Below are positions 26,518 to 38,484 of a DNA stretch of 64,000 nucleotides, piece by piece (within the stretch, counting starts at the first letter, position 1; every line of letters begins with the position of its first letter). Source of the DNA: Diploscapter coronatus. Its lineage: Eukaryota; Nematoda; Chromadorea; Rhabditida; Rhabditidae. The notes under the pieces are model-generated. The model was not told the origin of the DNA, made no database searches, and worked only from the letters and a program-made list of their open reading frames with translations. The DNA lies in the NCBI GenBank assembly GCA_964036155.1, contig OZ038422.1:71943201-72007200 (forward strand). Direction: 5' to 3'. Both the position numbers and the translations under genes were made by a program.

Positions 26518-28361
26518 ATGTCGTCCAAGAAAGTCGACTTTTTGCGGTGGGCTGTTTCAGTTAGTAGGGTATGAATTTTGTTTTCTTGGCCTAAAATATT
26601 GCAAACTAATTGTATATTTGACCTGTGTTAACCATAAAATGCTAAAGATTTATTTATGATTCTTTAAAAAAAAAAACTTTTCCAGACCCAATCCAACAAA
26701 ACCTTTGAATTAAATCTCCGACGAGCGATCCAATGCATCGAATCTGCAGAAGTCGAGAAGGCAAGACGATTTCATTACAAGGAGGACAGCATCATGGCTA
26801 TCATTTCGCCTATCCTTATGAGGTTGAATTTTCTTTATCTTAATTTTTGGGATATTTTATTCAAATTTTCAATATTCAAACCTAAGGCAATAACTATTTG
26901 ATAACGGATTTGGCGACCCCTTTCTTTTCCACATTATTGCGTCCTAATCTAGCTCCCTTTCCTCTCTCTAAATATAGGAGTCGTCGTTTAGTAACTGCCA
27001 CCTTCTAGGACTGGCAAAATATTCACGTTTCACAAAACATTCTAAATACGTTTTCATTTATTCGAAAACAATTTGATGCCGGATTAAAAATGCCATTTTT
27101 GAAGTTATTTTATTTGCAGAGCAGCAGCCTGTCGAAACCTGAATCGCAGCTGGAGAGACCTGAAATTCGAGCGAACCCTCAAAGGAAAGCCTCATTTGGT
27201 TGGGCAGGGTGGATGGCATTTCAATATTTCGCATCAGGGAGATTTCGTTCTGCTCGCCACCACTCATGTTGGACCTATCGGTAAATTTTCAAAAATTATC
27301 TTTATCTTCGTTTTTGCAATTTGAAAATTTGAAGCGACGAAAAATCAAAATATTTTGAATTAGATAGGAAAGAGCATATTCAAAGCATTGTTATTCTATA
27401 ATCTGAAACTCGATTTTGAATCCTAGCTTTTCCTATCTTAGTTAAAAATTTTCGGGCGTCGATGTGATGAAGATCGACGAAAATCGTAACAAGGATGGAG
27501 TGGACAGGTATTTGGAAACGATGAATAATGCATTTGCCTCAGATGAAATGACGAAGATAAAATCGCAATCGAATGAACGAATGAAGTATGTTGTCTTTAT
27601 TTATTTAGAGTTTTCATGAAATAACTTTTTACTAAAAATCGTAAATCTTTCACACTTTTGACATCGATCTCAAAGTTTTACATGTAAAATCGCTGATATT
27701 GACAGTGCCAAAATTATGAATGCGCTCTTCTAAAAAGATAAAGCAATCTTCTTGTTTCATTCCAGATGGACTAATTTCTATCGTTACTGGTGTTTGAAGG
27801 AGTCGGTTCTCAAAGCGACAGGCACAGGTCTGGCGAAGGATCTCAGCAAAGTCCAGTTCAGCACCAATGAGGATTTTTTGCATTCTGGTAATCTTTTGGA
27901 TAACTTTTCCTACAAATTTTTCAAGACTTAAAATGAGGGAACTATTTCCAGGCAGTTTCGTGAAATCGACCGAGTATTTGGAGGACGGAAAACAGCAACC
28001 AAATTGGCTTTTTGAGGAAAGTTTCGTCGACAACGATCATTGCGCTGCGGTTGCTACGTGAGAATTTTGATGCTTAAAAAAACTGCCTCTCAAAATTTGA
28101 TTACTACTCGATATCTAAAGTCCAATCTAAAATTTGTGAAATGGTGAAAATCAAATTGAATAAGAAGAAGGAAAATAGTTTTATTTTTTTCTCAGAATTC
28201 TGCAAACCCCTAATGGTCGCGAAGAAGCGAATGTGGGCGCTCAGCCATTCAGAATCGTGTCTTTCGAAGAGCTGCTCGAATTCGCGCAAGTTGTGAGTCC
28301 TGACATCGACGATGCGGAAGAGTTCGACATTCTGAGATTGAAACCCAGCAAGCCTTTCTAA
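26518..28361 (+). CDS. 4'-phosphopantetheinyl transferase, AASDHPPT type
   Basis: Transfers the 4'-phosphopantetheine arm of CoA onto carrier-protein serines, such as fatty-acid synthase and mitochondrial acyl carrier protein. It acts in the cytosol. Seven exons give about 290 residues, close to the family's usual length. Visible signatures: RWAVSVSR at the N-terminus; RRFHYKEDSIMAIISPILMR; WHFNISHQGDFVLLA; the GVDVMK motif with the Mg-binding Asp; and FYRYWCLKESVLKATGTGL with the second acidic metal ligand. Downstream parts (QPFRIVSFEELLEFA) fit the C-terminal subdomain. The acceptor before GVDVMK is odd: frame and motif require the exon to begin after TTTTCGG at 27455, with GG in place of AG. 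No AG acceptor nearby preserves the motif. Expected orthologue of human AASDHPPT; the nematode symbol is not certain. Confidence 0.92.
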
Positions 28362-29218
28362 AAATCTAACTTTTAAAGAACTCTAATTTCATTTTAAAAA
28401 TTGAGATGAGACTGAATTTTTGATTTTTAGAAAATGTAAAAAGTTTCAACTTCCATTCATTTTTTACCAAATCTGAAGATAAGATAGAGCTAAGCTTTGC
28501 TAGCTCTGATTCTAATTTTTAATTTTCAAACTTTTACAAATCTACCGGTATAGATAGTAATTTAGGAGGGTCTTTGAAAAATATCGGCAACAAATACGGT
28601 TTTATAACTGCCTCAACTTATATAAAAATTAGATAAAGTTTAGTATTTGGAAGTTTATTACATATACAAACAATTGCAATAGTTTATACGACGATATTTG
28701 ATGACAGAATTAGGGACAAGTTTCAATGCTTCAACTCAAAACATTGATAAAAATAAATTTTTGCTGAAGGATGGTAACTATGATGATAAAATGACAAAGA
28801 TATGCTGCCAGAGGAGTGAAAATTGAATTTTTTAACTCAATGAAAATTTTAATATTCTTAGAAAAACCATAACTTTTTACAATTTGCTTTTACACGCCCA
28901 AAATAGAACCTTTGAATATAATTTATGATGGCAATAATTATGCTATAGAAATAGCGACTTGCAAATTTACCACCCTGAAAATCTAATTTTAATATGCTGA
29001 ATGCTAAGAAAGCATCTCAAACGTTTTGCAATGGAGAGCAAATTTTCAAGGAGATAAATTCTCGAGCGATTATCGATATATAAATTACGGAATAATATTA
29101 ACTGAAAGGATTACTTATGATGAAAAACAAACACAGCACGAGCGAGATAGACCCTTTGGCACGAATTCGGAGATGATCGGCGAAAATATCGACCGATTTG
29201 TGAGGATGTCATTGTGGT
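28362..29218. other. Intergenic, nothing recognised
   Basis: AT-rich sequence downstream of both the plus-strand transferase gene and the minus-strand nlp-46 gene, so probably two 3' flanks. No coding or structural feature seen. Confidence 0.5.
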
Positions 29219-30097
29219 TCATTTTCCGGGCCTCAAACCATCCCCTCGTCCAATCGCAATATTCCGCTTCAAAAATGGCTCGAAACGAGTATCCATACTC
29301 TAGAAATGAAACAAATCCTCATAATTTAGAAGAAGAGGAAACTTAGATTTTTTCACTTAAAGTTTCGTTATATCTCCAGAAAATGTAGATAAAAATATTC
29401 TATTCGGCCTTTATTTTAAAAATTGCTAAATTTTGTATCTTACAAAAATATTAATTATTGAAGTCTATTAGACTGAAATATGCATGTCCTAATTTTGCAT
29501 GTTACTAGATGTCTAGCACACACACACACAATAGTCATATGAAAAGATGTGTACGCGCACGTGTTTGCAAAAGGTGCAGTAAACTATCAATAGAAATGAC
29601 TCATGTCATGTCTTCTAAAGCTGAAATATTATGCAAAAGAGCTAGACTGCTTGTTAGATAGAACGTTTTTGTGGATGATTTTTCAGGGTTATAGTAAGAA
29701 ATTCTAGAGATAAACTTTATCATTCACTGAAGACATGAATTTGAACTCTAATAAAGAGAAAATAGTCATTTATCGCTAAAATGGTGATTCGGTAATGAAA
29801 AACCTTTTGATAACAAGACATGAAAACAGCAAAATTTAGAGACTATTGGATAAATGGAAGGTGTATTTGGCTAAGGAACAAATAAGACTTGTCATTTCAA
29901 TGTCTCGTTATCAAAAGTCACGTTTTTTCCCGATTTGTCAATAAAATCATAAAACTGAAAGAAAAACTTACATCATCGATATTATATTCAACAGGTGCGA
30001 TTTCATTGAACCAAAACATTGGCAGGGCTAGTGTTAGACCGAGCAAAATGCACAGTAAAAGCAGGCAACGAGAGGCGTTGCTGTAGAAAGTCATCAT
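29219..30097 (-). CDS. nlp-46: Neuropeptide-like precursor nlp-46
   Basis: Secreted precursor of one small neuropeptide, presumably released from neurons. Two exons: 29972-30097 encodes a start (MMTFYSNASR) and a strong signal-peptide core (CLLLLCILLGLTLA), and 29219-29299 encodes the C-terminus. The spliced frame is 207 bp (68 residues), with a phase-0 junction (GATGAT/gtaagt ... TTTCTAG/AGT). It ends in a dibasic KR followed by NIAIGRGDGLRPGK and stop. The Lys-Arg cleavage site, a single peptide, and a terminal Gly-Lys for trimming and amidation fit a neuropeptide. The peptide equals what I recall as C. elegans NLP-46. The plus-strand ORF at 29026-29346 is antisense shadow. Confidence 0.88.
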
Positions 30098-33000
30098 CTC
30101 TGGTTGCACTAATGTTTTACCTAAAATTGACGATATTTCAGTTATTTTATATTTTTTTTTGAAAATTTCGACTTTTCACAATATCATGAAATGAAATGTA
30201 ACGCCATGATTAATCCGAGCCTACAATTGAGATCGAGTATCTTAAATTTAGCTATTTTAACTAAATATCGTTGCTTTTCAGATTATAATATTGTAAAAAA
30301 CCGAAATTGTATTTTAGTAATTGATCACGAGATTAAGACAATTTTCATAATTGCACGATAAAAAGACGATAAAATAATTCGATTAGCATGCACAATATGC
30401 AGAGAGCAGAATGATGGTGGAATGTTCAGGCGAATGCAAATTAATGAGGAAGATATTAGCTCTGCATTTAATTATTTTTAGTGTAGCGATTCATCATATC
30501 TTGTATCTTTACAAATTATTCATTTTAGACATAGAAAAACTATTTTTGAAAGTTATGTTGATGGAAATTTATAAAAGAAAAACATTTTCAGAATGAAATG
30601 ATTACAAGTAAGGAATGACACCACTCATTCATGATTTACTTCAAGGATTACTTATCGACCAAATCAAATTAAAATATTGTAAATGACTTTTAGAATCAAG
30701 ATATGAAATTAAAATTGAGTGCAATATTTCTAAAAAAAAAAACCGATATGATTAGGTCATTTGGGATGCTTGCAAAAAAGGCAAAGACTATGATAAGTTT
30801 TTTTCCTGGAATAATTTACAAAACACGTAAATAAATAACGAGATGAAAAGTTAGAGCAAATAATTGGAAAGCGGATAAAATATAAGGGGAACTAGCTGCA
30901 CCCGAACATGATAAATTGATAAGGAATTGACGTAATTTGCCATGAGATGCGAGAAAAAGATGAACTAGTCTAATAAAGGGTTGTCACGCAGACATACATA
31001 TTCACGCAATCTAAACGTCGAGATTTTTTCATAATTAAAAAGTGAAAGTCTGTAGGATTAGATTACGATAATTTTAAAAATCTAGCAAAATGATATAAAA
31101 ATGATGAAAGATTCATTTGCAGCATGAGTTCTATTAAATCTCGCAAGAAATTATCATTTTTCTTTCAAAGAATTTTTGGTGAGAAGATAGAATGAATTTT
31201 TGCATCACAATGGATATGTTTCTCGTATGATGCCGGAACTTTTGAATTAGAAGAAATAATGATGACTTTTCGACCCATATTATAACAAGAATGTTCATAA
31301 AGTTCCAAGTCACTGAATGCAAAATGAACCACAATGAAGGTTATCAATTTGCAAATTGGGATTCAGGATAAATTCCCGGACTTTCAATTAGGTTCCTTGT
31401 CTAATAGTTGTACAAACTTAAAGAAATTTTAATTGTACTAATTTTAGCATACGAATTAATTGAAAGTAGAAACATCTCATGAATAATGAAGAAGGTTTAA
31501 AAAATCAATATGGTTGGCGGATTAACTTTGACACTTAAGAAATTTTAGACTGATACATCATTAAGCTTAAGGCTTGATTCATTGTTTCAAAATAGAAATT
31601 TTAAAAGCATCATCCAATTTCAGCCGCAAAAATCAGTAACTGATTCTTCGCTATCATGAATGAATGTAGAGCAAAGATATTCGGCTTTAGTTCTCTCTAA
31701 TCATGTTGAACTCACGAAAAATCTAAATCACACAAAAATTCAGAATATTGTCTGCCGACTCGCTGGCATCTAGAAAAATATTCTGAGTGACTTGCCAGAG
31801 GAATGTTTGGGAGGAGTTAACTGCTGACTGACTGTGAGCAGTCTCGTATTCAAAATGAAGACCCAATTCGAAGAAGTGCCGTATTCAGATGAAAGACTCA
31901 AAAGAACCGAATGCGCGACATTCATCAGACTGCCCCAAAGAAAAAAGGTTGTATTCGAATATTCAAGTTGGAAGTGCTTACCCGAGACTCGGAAATTCAG
32001 TCTATTCAGTGCGAAGGTGGAGCTAATAAAACTCGTTAAGATCCAGTGAGTGTCTAGTCAAATGATGTGCAAAAATGTAGTTCTGTCATGATGTACTCCA
32101 TAAAAATAATAGGACAGCTACTATTTGATGGAACATGACGAAATCCTATAGTTAAAGTTAAGGGATAGAAAAAAGCGGAAAAAATAGCGTAAGAAAAAGT
32201 TCCGCCAAATAGTAGTTGCCAAATGATAATGATTTGCGCATGCAGTCTTCGATACTATTCACTTGACACGATATTTTTGTATATCGTAGCAAAATTAAGT
32301 TTGAAATTTCGAGTAAATCTAGAAAATTGAGCATTCGTAAGTTACTCGTAAACGATCATAAGAAAGACAACATTTCGCTGCAGATATAATCAAATAACAT
32401 GAAGCGTGACGAAATGAACAGGAATGAATTCACTCTCTGGTCGAATATTTAGTCGGAATTTTAAGAATCTAGCGAGTTAAAACCCTTTGTCTCAAAAATT
32501 CGTAGGCGATTTTGCACCTGATTTGAAAGCAGCATAGACTAAGCCTAATTCTGATATTTATTGTAGGGCAAATATTCGACTATTTGTGGTCTTTCAAAGT
32601 AGATGCTCATGTTTAATTTTGGATCCTTTGAAAGAGAAGGCTCTGCATGTCCAAAAACGTAAAAAAAGTTTTTTTTATTTGACGCAAGTTTGGCATTTCT
32701 CAAAACATGGTACAGAATTCACTGCAGAGGTACACGTTGGTCGAGTAAATTTAGAGCAAAAGACTTCTCGGATGATTTGTATGGAATTTGATGGATGGAT
32801 AATGTCGAAAAAGAAGAAGCACCCCGGTACTCAGGACGATCTTGCAGCCATCAAAAGGGACATGGAAGTTTCATGAGCTGCCTCTCTAACAGCCGACACT
32901 TTTCGACTATCAATTGACGTAATTAGATCAACGCAACATAATAAACCAAATGAATAGAGTTATTGGAGACGTTTACCAGGGCAATTCGGAAGTAAGTTTT

Positions 33001-35658
33001 CACGGAAATGGCCCATTCAAATTAGCGACTGAATACGTAGCGCTAATGACGCTCGATTCATTGCAATTTTGAGATATGGTGTAATATGCAAAAATGCAGA
33101 AGAGGATGATTCGAGAAGGTGGATGTCATGGCTGATTTAACGGAAGCAAAAATTGCATCCACCCCAACGCTACAAAAATTTGCAAATATGATGTCAGCTC
33201 ACAAGCTTCTTTACAGGAAGAAAGATAACCAACAACTCGAAGTGGGATTTAGATTCTGATACGGACGTTTCAAATATAGCTGCTTCTTCTCGAAGCTGTA
33301 GAAAAAAAATGCATTTTTTTTTGAAGAAAACGAGTGCTTATGCGAAGAATGAGTCAATTATGAAAAGTATTCCAGACAAAAAATTATTCACACCCACTCC
33401 GTGTGATTGTCTGAAACGAAGCTAGCGATTATTATTCTTTGAACAAGTGATCGTCACATACCCTCTATTTACGCTCTGTCAATGCAACTCAAATTAGACC
33501 CATCCCATCAGAAAGTCTGACAGTGAGAAAGGTGATCAAGAATAAATGCACTCAAATATTAATCGACTACTTATGACATACGAAACGTTAATGATATACA
33601 CATGTTTGGTCGAATGAGCATTTCTAAGGATCGCTGAGTCAGAACAACTATTTGAGAAAAATGAAAATAAACAAAACTGATTTCTAGGAGATGTTATCAT
33701 TTGACTATACGATAGAAAAACAAATAAATGCATGTCTGGGAGCTATCATGATACGGGAATACGGAGAATATACTATAGAATATTTATATCTTTGGCAGCA
33801 ACTCAAATTCGGATATATTACAAATGACTCGAGTCAAGACTTTATCACAAATTCATGCAAGAAAAAACACATGCGGACATAATCATGGCATATGAGAACC
33901 AGACCCGATAATGACAGGAAAACATGCAAATTATTGTCAGGTCATTTTACAGCTAAAGTTTCAAAATGACTACATGGTTATGAAAGAAATGAGAAAAAAT
34001 ATAGCATACGATATCAGTAATCCTTTTTCATAAGTGCTCATATTCAATTTAAAGAAAATCGAATTCGAAATTGATTACCAAGTTTTCATGCGAAAAATCA
34101 CTACTATCTATGCTCTTTGATAGAAAAGTGTAAAATGTTGGCAACAATTCTCAACTGAAGATTTTAATATCCTATTTTGTCACCAGTGTTGATACAATGA
34201 AAGCCCGCCTCCACTTTTATAATCTAAGGATTGGATAGCTCTAGAAAATCTGGGAGGCAAACAAAAACGCGGGAAAATGGAGGATAATTTCTTCTCTTCC
34301 ATAAGTTTTAGAAATGACGCAAAATACCCGGAATTGTTTCATTTCGATTCGAATTACACAAATCTACTCGAAAATTCAGCAGTATTCGTAATTCATGAAT
34401 TATTGGTGAAAAAGGGGTTCTTTGAAGCTAACTCGGATTCAAACAATCGGATGATGCTATGAAAATGGTACAGGAAGTTGTATGAATGGGAAAAATTAGA
34501 TCAGAAATCTAATCTACTTTTTTGTTGAATCAAAATTGTTTATACTAATTGCGAAACGCCTAATCTACCAGTTTCAGGATTTGAAATGCGATGACTCTAA
34601 GTATGATAAGAAGTGACAAGAAGTGAGAATTATTGCGGCTGAGTATTGCTAGGGAATAAAATTCTATCTCTTCTGACCTCTGCTTTCCATAATCCTACAA
34701 AAACCTTCTGTAAATGAAAATTTCGTTCAGAGATAGCTCTGCTGAACTTTGGCATTTTCATGCATGTTTTGGATGCACGCATATAGCAATTAAAGGTACT
34801 AAGAAGAGCTAAAATTATCATCAAATCCAAGCCCTTCTCGGCCTAGTTGTCATTGTGTCAGTTCCATGAATTTCTTATGAATTTATATAGGCAGAGCGGT
34901 CGAGGCACGGGTTCCAAGAACATCCATTCCATTTCAACCCGTTAGTGAAATAGGCACAATTAGGCTTCACGACTTCACATGGGCGGAAAATCCTAGACCC
35001 TAAGCTCATTGAAGCAACTCACTGCTCGACCTCGGTGTGCATGCGAATGACAGGTCAGAGCCCCCGACTCGCACAAAAAGATGTGATTATGATTTCAGCA
35101 GTGAAATGAAATCATCTCAAAATTTTCCAAGGCAAATGCTAATTTATAAAGCGGCATTTTATGACGTTATTCGAACTCAGGAGAACGAATAATGATCAGA
35201 AAATATGAAGAACAATGAACTTTCTTTAGATTTTTTCAGAAATTTTGAAGAAGAGGCTTGAGAACGAATGGGCAAAACATGATGCGATGAATAATTGGTT
35301 TCATGAGATAAATGAGATACAAAGACAAAATATCTTATTCAACAAAACATTCCTCGCTTTTCGACGTGAGAATGTCTTCATAATTGCATAAGAACGAAAA
35401 TGAGGTATCGAAGGCGAGATATTTTTCCTGTACTTCTATTTTCGTCCACAATAATCACGAATTCATGCAAAAAATTGAAGGGATTGGGTTTGTCGGTGCT
35501 AATTTTTCATTTTATTACATCACATCATTGCACCAGAATTGTCTTTGAATGATCTAGAGTGATGGGGATTTATTATTCGTTTCAAGGGGACCTCCTGTTC
35601 AGCCTACCCATAGTCTATCCATACCTATTTGTCTGGACTATCCACTTTTTCTCTTCAC
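30098..35658. other. Gene-poor AT-rich stretch
   Basis: About 5.5 kb without a gene I can support. ORFs at 31834-32049, 32586-32876 and 34277-34462 begin with ATG but have no family motif and no splice-linked extensions. The section around 34880-35080 is distinctly GC-richer than its surroundings, without an interpretable structure. It includes a (CA)n-like run near 29518-29531 just before its edge. Confidence 0.4.
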
Positions 35659-36194
35659 CTACCTCCCTCTACTACTCTCTCCTAAAAAGTGGGTAGCCCA
35701 AACAAGTGGGTGTGAGTAGTCGGAACAAAAGGCCCTCCAAGGGAATGGGAAATCTCTGAAGACGGCACCTTTAGCTGAGGCAGCATTGCATGCGTCAGAT
35801 CTTTCTGAAAATTCGATGAATTTAAGGCTAATAATTCTTTGACTATTTGCAGCAACTCTAAAAGTAAGCCTCGAGAGAAGTCTAGTTTTTCCGGTTTCAC
35901 TGGCTTGATAACATCCTAGATTTGCTTTTCAAGTGGGGCTCCTCTGACACTCTAGCTAGGGCATAGTGATTGTGCTTCTCTGGGGTTTTCAGCACGTCTA
36001 ATTCGAAATTCTTCACTATTTTCTTAAATAGCAAATGTTTTGTCTAATAGCTACTCTCCTAGAATAAAGATGTAGCATTTCAAACCGACTTCATTTTTAA
36101 CAAAGACCTAAAGAGCGAGTAACTTACGTGAATAGATTTCGGAAATGACAACAATCAAAACGAACGCCAGGATCATCGTCATCAGACCGTACAT
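35659..36194 (-). CDS. Candidate small secreted protein
   Basis: Not recognised. Exon 1 (36128-36194) starts right after a TTTTATAG acceptor (one base before the ATG), encoding MYGLMTMILAFVLIVVISEIYS, a textbook signal peptide (written here in two parts: MYGLMTMILAF and VLIVVISEIYS). A GTAAGT donor follows, and exon 2 (35659-35804) begins after GAATTTTCAG. The spliced frame is exactly 213 bp (70 residues plus stop). The mature part contains two cysteines (SDACNAAS, RAFCSDYS), an aromatic/Pro segment (FRDFPFPWRAF) and a basic C-terminus (ESSRGR). A GTAGGT at the stop could be a donor to further exons. The two-cysteine mature region could form one disulphide. It could be a peptide hormone or a lineage-specific secreted protein. 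Confidence 0.5.
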
Positions 36195-36847
36195 TCTATA
36201 AAACACTGATTCAAGTGATAGCCTGGATCTTTGCTATATTAGACGGATGCTCACAGGGGATATTGATCTTGTTCTGATAAAGCCTAAGCATTTATCAACA
36301 TTCTAAAGAACTAAAATCTTCAAAGACGACTGTGATAACAACAAACTTCAGTCTGATAACACATTCGAGGTTCCTTTTATATTTCGAGAAGAAAAAACAT
36401 TCCACTCGACGCACATTAACCAATGTATTATAAAACGACTAGATCCAGAATAAACCAAAATATCAATTTATCAACTGAAAGCTTGATCCTAAGCAAATGA
36501 ACTCATTGAAACACAGTCATCAATCTCTAAAGATAACTATCGACAAAACTTTCTCTCCGTCTCTATTAACATTGAAGTTGAGATAATATCAGCAATCAAT
36601 GGTTCAGTTGTTAACTTGAACGCTTCGCGAACTCTCAAAACACATTTTTAAGTTTATCGAACTAAATTTAGTCGTTTAAATTATTATCTATGCATCTATA
36701 GGTCAAAGCTTAGATGGAAAATCTTTCTTCTCTTCTTTCGAAAGACGCCTACGTGGCTATTTCTTCAGTTTGTTGAATTTTTCAGCATATTTCGTTGTTA
36801 TAAGTACGACATTTGAATTGTCGTTATTTCAGATCGGGATATCGAAG

Positions 36848-37493
36848 ATGCAGTCTTTGGTCTTCTTCACGATCGTGTTCGGAACGCTGATGCTTGCTAA
36901 CGGCGACGATACAACTACAACTACTGATTTTCCACGACCTCTCCACATCGGTGATAAAATAGCGTGAGCTCAAACATTTTCTTTATCATTATTAGATATC
37001 CATCAAGAGATTGCGGAATATAAAATTACAAAGATAAACATTTTGAGTTGATAATGCTCTAATTCGAAGTATGTGCACACCTGTGCTTAATTCCACGTAT
37101 CACTTACTGGTAACGCTCCTCTGCTTGAATTTGACTAATAGATTTTTCGAAAGAAGCTTACACTTGAAGCGCATCAGTCTCGTTCGTCAATCCCTGACTT
37201 TGATGATATTTTTTCTCAAAAAATTACTCGCATTCATGTATCTATTCATCGTCGACTTTTTCTCCAATTTTAGCGACGCCTACCAGGATTGTGGAACGAA
37301 AATCTACCCGCATCTAAAGGAAGCTCTGAGAGGATGCAACACGATTTCGGGGAAGATGCACGAGATCCAACACTGCAAGTTGGTCGAGCTCTACGAGGCA
37401 GACCAGGCCACGAACGGTACGAATATTAAGGTCCTCAATGAGTGCATCACTAAGCTAGTGCCTGGGCATTATCGCACTGACTATCCTTGGTAA
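36848..37493 (+). CDS. Small secreted protein with four cysteines
   Basis: Not recognised with certainty. Exon 1 encodes a signal peptide (MQSLVFFTIVFGTLMLANG) followed by a Thr run (DDTTTTTDFPRPLHIG). Exon 2 begins at about 37274 after CCAATTTTAG and continues in frame to TAA at 37493. The mature chain of about 95 residues carries cysteines at DCGTKIY, RGCNTIS, QHCKLVE and NECITKL and one NGT glycosylation site. The spacing is loosely like the four-cysteine secreted domains common in nematodes (T20D4.11-like), which is only an impression. It is transcribed away from the small secreted gene at 35659-36194, sharing a 650-bp upstream region. Confidence 0.75.
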
Positions 37494-38484
37494 TTTATTA
37501 TTTATATATGAACGCCATTGTGATCTTTATCATTAGAATTCTTTTTGCAATAAAGAAATTCTTTGAGAAAATGTTAGTGAAAAGTATATTTATAGAAAAA
37601 GTCAATAATTGAAAAATTCATAACTTCACAAATCAGGTGTAGTAGTTGATGATAATATAATAATCGCCTACACTTATCTCTAACCCTCCCATTGATTTGG
37701 TGAATATTCGTAGCTAATATTAGAGTGTGAATTGCAAAAGTGATTATGGCATTCGTTATGATCTAAAAATAAATAAAATTGTTAATCATTTTATCAAGAA
37801 TAATTAATGCTTCTGAAACTTGCTATTTATTCAATTATTTTCTCATGCCCATTGTTTACAGAAGTATCTTGAACAAGAGCAATGTCCCGATGAATTTGTA
37901 AAACGATCCCATTTATTTCTATTAAAGTTTATAATGGTTCGATCACACTTTCGGAGCTAATTAGATGCTCAATTCCATCGATTCGAACAATTGAAATTGA
38001 TGATAACTTTTGAATCATCACAAATTTTTAATCTTCCTTTCCTGACCACGTAAACAAACTCCACTCGTATTGGCAGACGAAATAGCGGCTGGAAAGAGCC
38101 TTGGAAAAATGGGAAAATAGAAGTAGAATTGGAACTGAAGAGAGAAAGAGAAATGTAAAATGGCTGCACTCTAAGGGAACGCAAGGCATCTGTGTAGAAT
38201 CGATTTTCACTGCTAGAAAATCGCACTTTCCGCCAAATATCAGCCTTCAAATTTTTAAAATTATTCATTGTTTTCTTCGGAAATTTTACTGATTATTTTT
38301 CCTATCTCTGGAAGCTTGATAAAAGAACGATTTCATGCAGATTTGAAATGAAGTATTTTTCCTATTTCTGACAAGAAAGCGAAAATTGACGTATTTGTCT
38401 AGTAAAAATTGATAAATTTTGTCTAGCTAATGTCGAATTTCATCGTTCTCTCATGTCAATGATTAATTCGTATCTTTCAGAGCT
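37494..38484. other. Intergenic, nothing recognised
   Basis: AT-rich spacer between two plus-strand genes. ORFs at 37969-38292 occupy opposite strands over the same bases and show no domain. CTTTCAG ends four bases before the next ATG, a probable trans-splice acceptor. Confidence 0.5.

Noticed and set aside
31834..32876. Two ORFs (31834-32049 and 32586-32876) in the gene-poor stretch
   Set aside because: Moderate length and some higher GC, but no motif, signal peptide or splice-linked partner exon; similar ORFs occur by chance in this window.
34845..34875. TTCTCGGCCTA, resembling the start of U2 snRNA
   Set aside because: Only about 11 bases match; the following branch-point-pairing and Sm-site regions of U2 are absent.
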